Shown here: in pieces, positions 63,593 to 64,000 of the stretch
Numbering within the stretch: the first letter of the stretch is position 1
Layout: every line of letters begins with the position of its first letter
From: Aphrocallistes beatrix
Taxonomy: Eukaryota > Porifera > Hexactinellida > Sceptrulophora > Aphrocallistidae
Length of the DNA: 64,000 nucleotides
Direction: 5' to 3'
Assembly: GCA_963281255.1 (NCBI GenBank)
Contig: OY725492.1
Location: 5,025,571-5,089,570, forward strand
Notes under the pieces: model-generated
Told to the model about the DNA's origin: nothing
The model's input: only the letters and a program-made list of their open reading frames with translations
Databases searched by the model: none
Made by a program: the position numbers and the translations under genes

Positions 63593-64000
63593 ATGATTGA
63601 AAACAAGAGAAAAAGATCTATACAGAATTCCACTGTAGATATATCAGATGAGAGCAAACGTAGCAAGTCTTGTCCCCTAACCGAACAACTCCCCAGCATT
63701 CCTAAGTGCGTTGTCAAGCATTCTCGTTGTCGGCTGAGGTTGCCTGCTTCCATCACGTTACACTGCTACAGCGAGAACTCAGAACGCAGACATAGTGAAG
63801 TGCTGAGCATATCAGAACTCCCTGATACTGTGTACGACCTGAAACAGGTCATATCCAATACACTGAACATTCCCATTATCTGTCAACTGCAGCTGTCTCT
63901 ACACGACTTGATCCTGTTCGACAACCAATCATTCGTCGAAGAGGTTCCCCTTAGAGATGGAGATCACATGAAACTCCTTTACTATGGAAAATCTAGGCTT
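63593..64000 (+). CDS. Partial gene, possible ubiquitin-like domain, runs off window
   Basis: Open from ATG 63593 (MIENKRKRSIQNSTVD) to the end of the window, 136 codons so far, with no stop. Residues 4-8 (NKRKR) could be a nuclear-localisation signal. Residues about 45-135 (CRLRLPASITLHCYS, SISELPDTVYDLKQVISNTL, DGDHMKLLYYGKSRL) have the strand-helix-strand spacing of a ubiquitin-like fold, but no diagnostic motif confirms it. A broken 5' copy lies in the tandem duplicate at 58960-60278. The 3' part is outside the window. Confidence 0.65.
   Translation, partial: MIENKRKRSIQNSTVDISDESKRSKSCPLTEQLPSIPKCVVKHSRCRLRLPASITLHCYSENSERRHSEVLSISELPDTVYDLKQVISNTLNIPIICQLQLSLHDLILFDNQSFVEEVPLRDGDHMKLLYYGKSRL

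Larger units (their letters stand above)
60287..63796. repeat. Tandem segmental duplication, unit B
   Basis: Second copy of unit A (53949-60278), followed directly by the intact continuation of the 63593 gene. It lacks the transposons dated after the duplication. Within 61326-61675 are further hAT-end-like sequences (CAGTAGCGGCTCC and GGATCCGCTACTG) without a clear target site. Confidence 0.8.

Overview
The window is nuclear DNA from an AT-rich, intron-containing invertebrate animal. The evidence is short GT-AG introns, TATA boxes, AATAAA signals, a metazoan-type M3 oligopeptidase, ectodomains resembling discoidin domain receptors, and a very heavy load of short DNA transposons (hAT-like, Tc1/mariner-like, P-like, TTAA-type, Helitron-like). 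I cannot fix the phylum from sequence alone; an early-branching animal such as a sponge fits, but that is a guess.

Layout. Positions 1-10300 hold three conserved single genes: a long coiled-coil protein (1138-3723), an intronless macro-domain protein (5330-6043) and a four-exon thimet-oligopeptidase/neurolysin homologue (6609-10223). From 10.9 to 51.6 kb lies a cluster of two intermixed multigene families. Family one is an RCC-like cytosolic protein of about 411-413 residues: an N-terminal coiled coil plus an NHL beta-propeller, with no RING or B-box. It has nine copies (six with open frames, two with frameshifts, one truncated) and two decayed relics. Family two is a type I membrane receptor: signal peptide, discoidin-like domain, a second domain like the DS-like domain of discoidin domain receptors, a Ser/Thr-rich variable stalk, one membrane span, and a 70-residue tail with several tyrosine motifs but no kinase. 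It has four copies (two or three usable) and one truncated exon. Receptor and NHL genes sit tail-to-tail in three similar cassettes (R1/NHL-6, R2/NHL-8, R3/NHL-9), and NHL pairs sit head-to-head across imperfect palindromes (NHL-6/NHL-7, NHL-8/NHL-9).

Positions 45.5-64 kb are mostly segmental duplications: two copies of a receptor-upstream block, then a tandem duplication (about 53949-60278 and 60287-63796) carrying small basic ORFs and the 5' end of a gene with a possible ubiquitin-like domain, whose intact copy starts at 63593 and runs off the window.

How the parts may work together is inference. A clustered, duplicating receptor family with a conserved tyrosine-motif tail and a variable stalk, repeatedly paired with a cytosolic coiled-coil/NHL family, looks like a recognition or immune-type locus. 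Nothing in the sequence proves that. Many transposon insertions can be dated relative to the duplications because paralogous empty sites are present in the same window.
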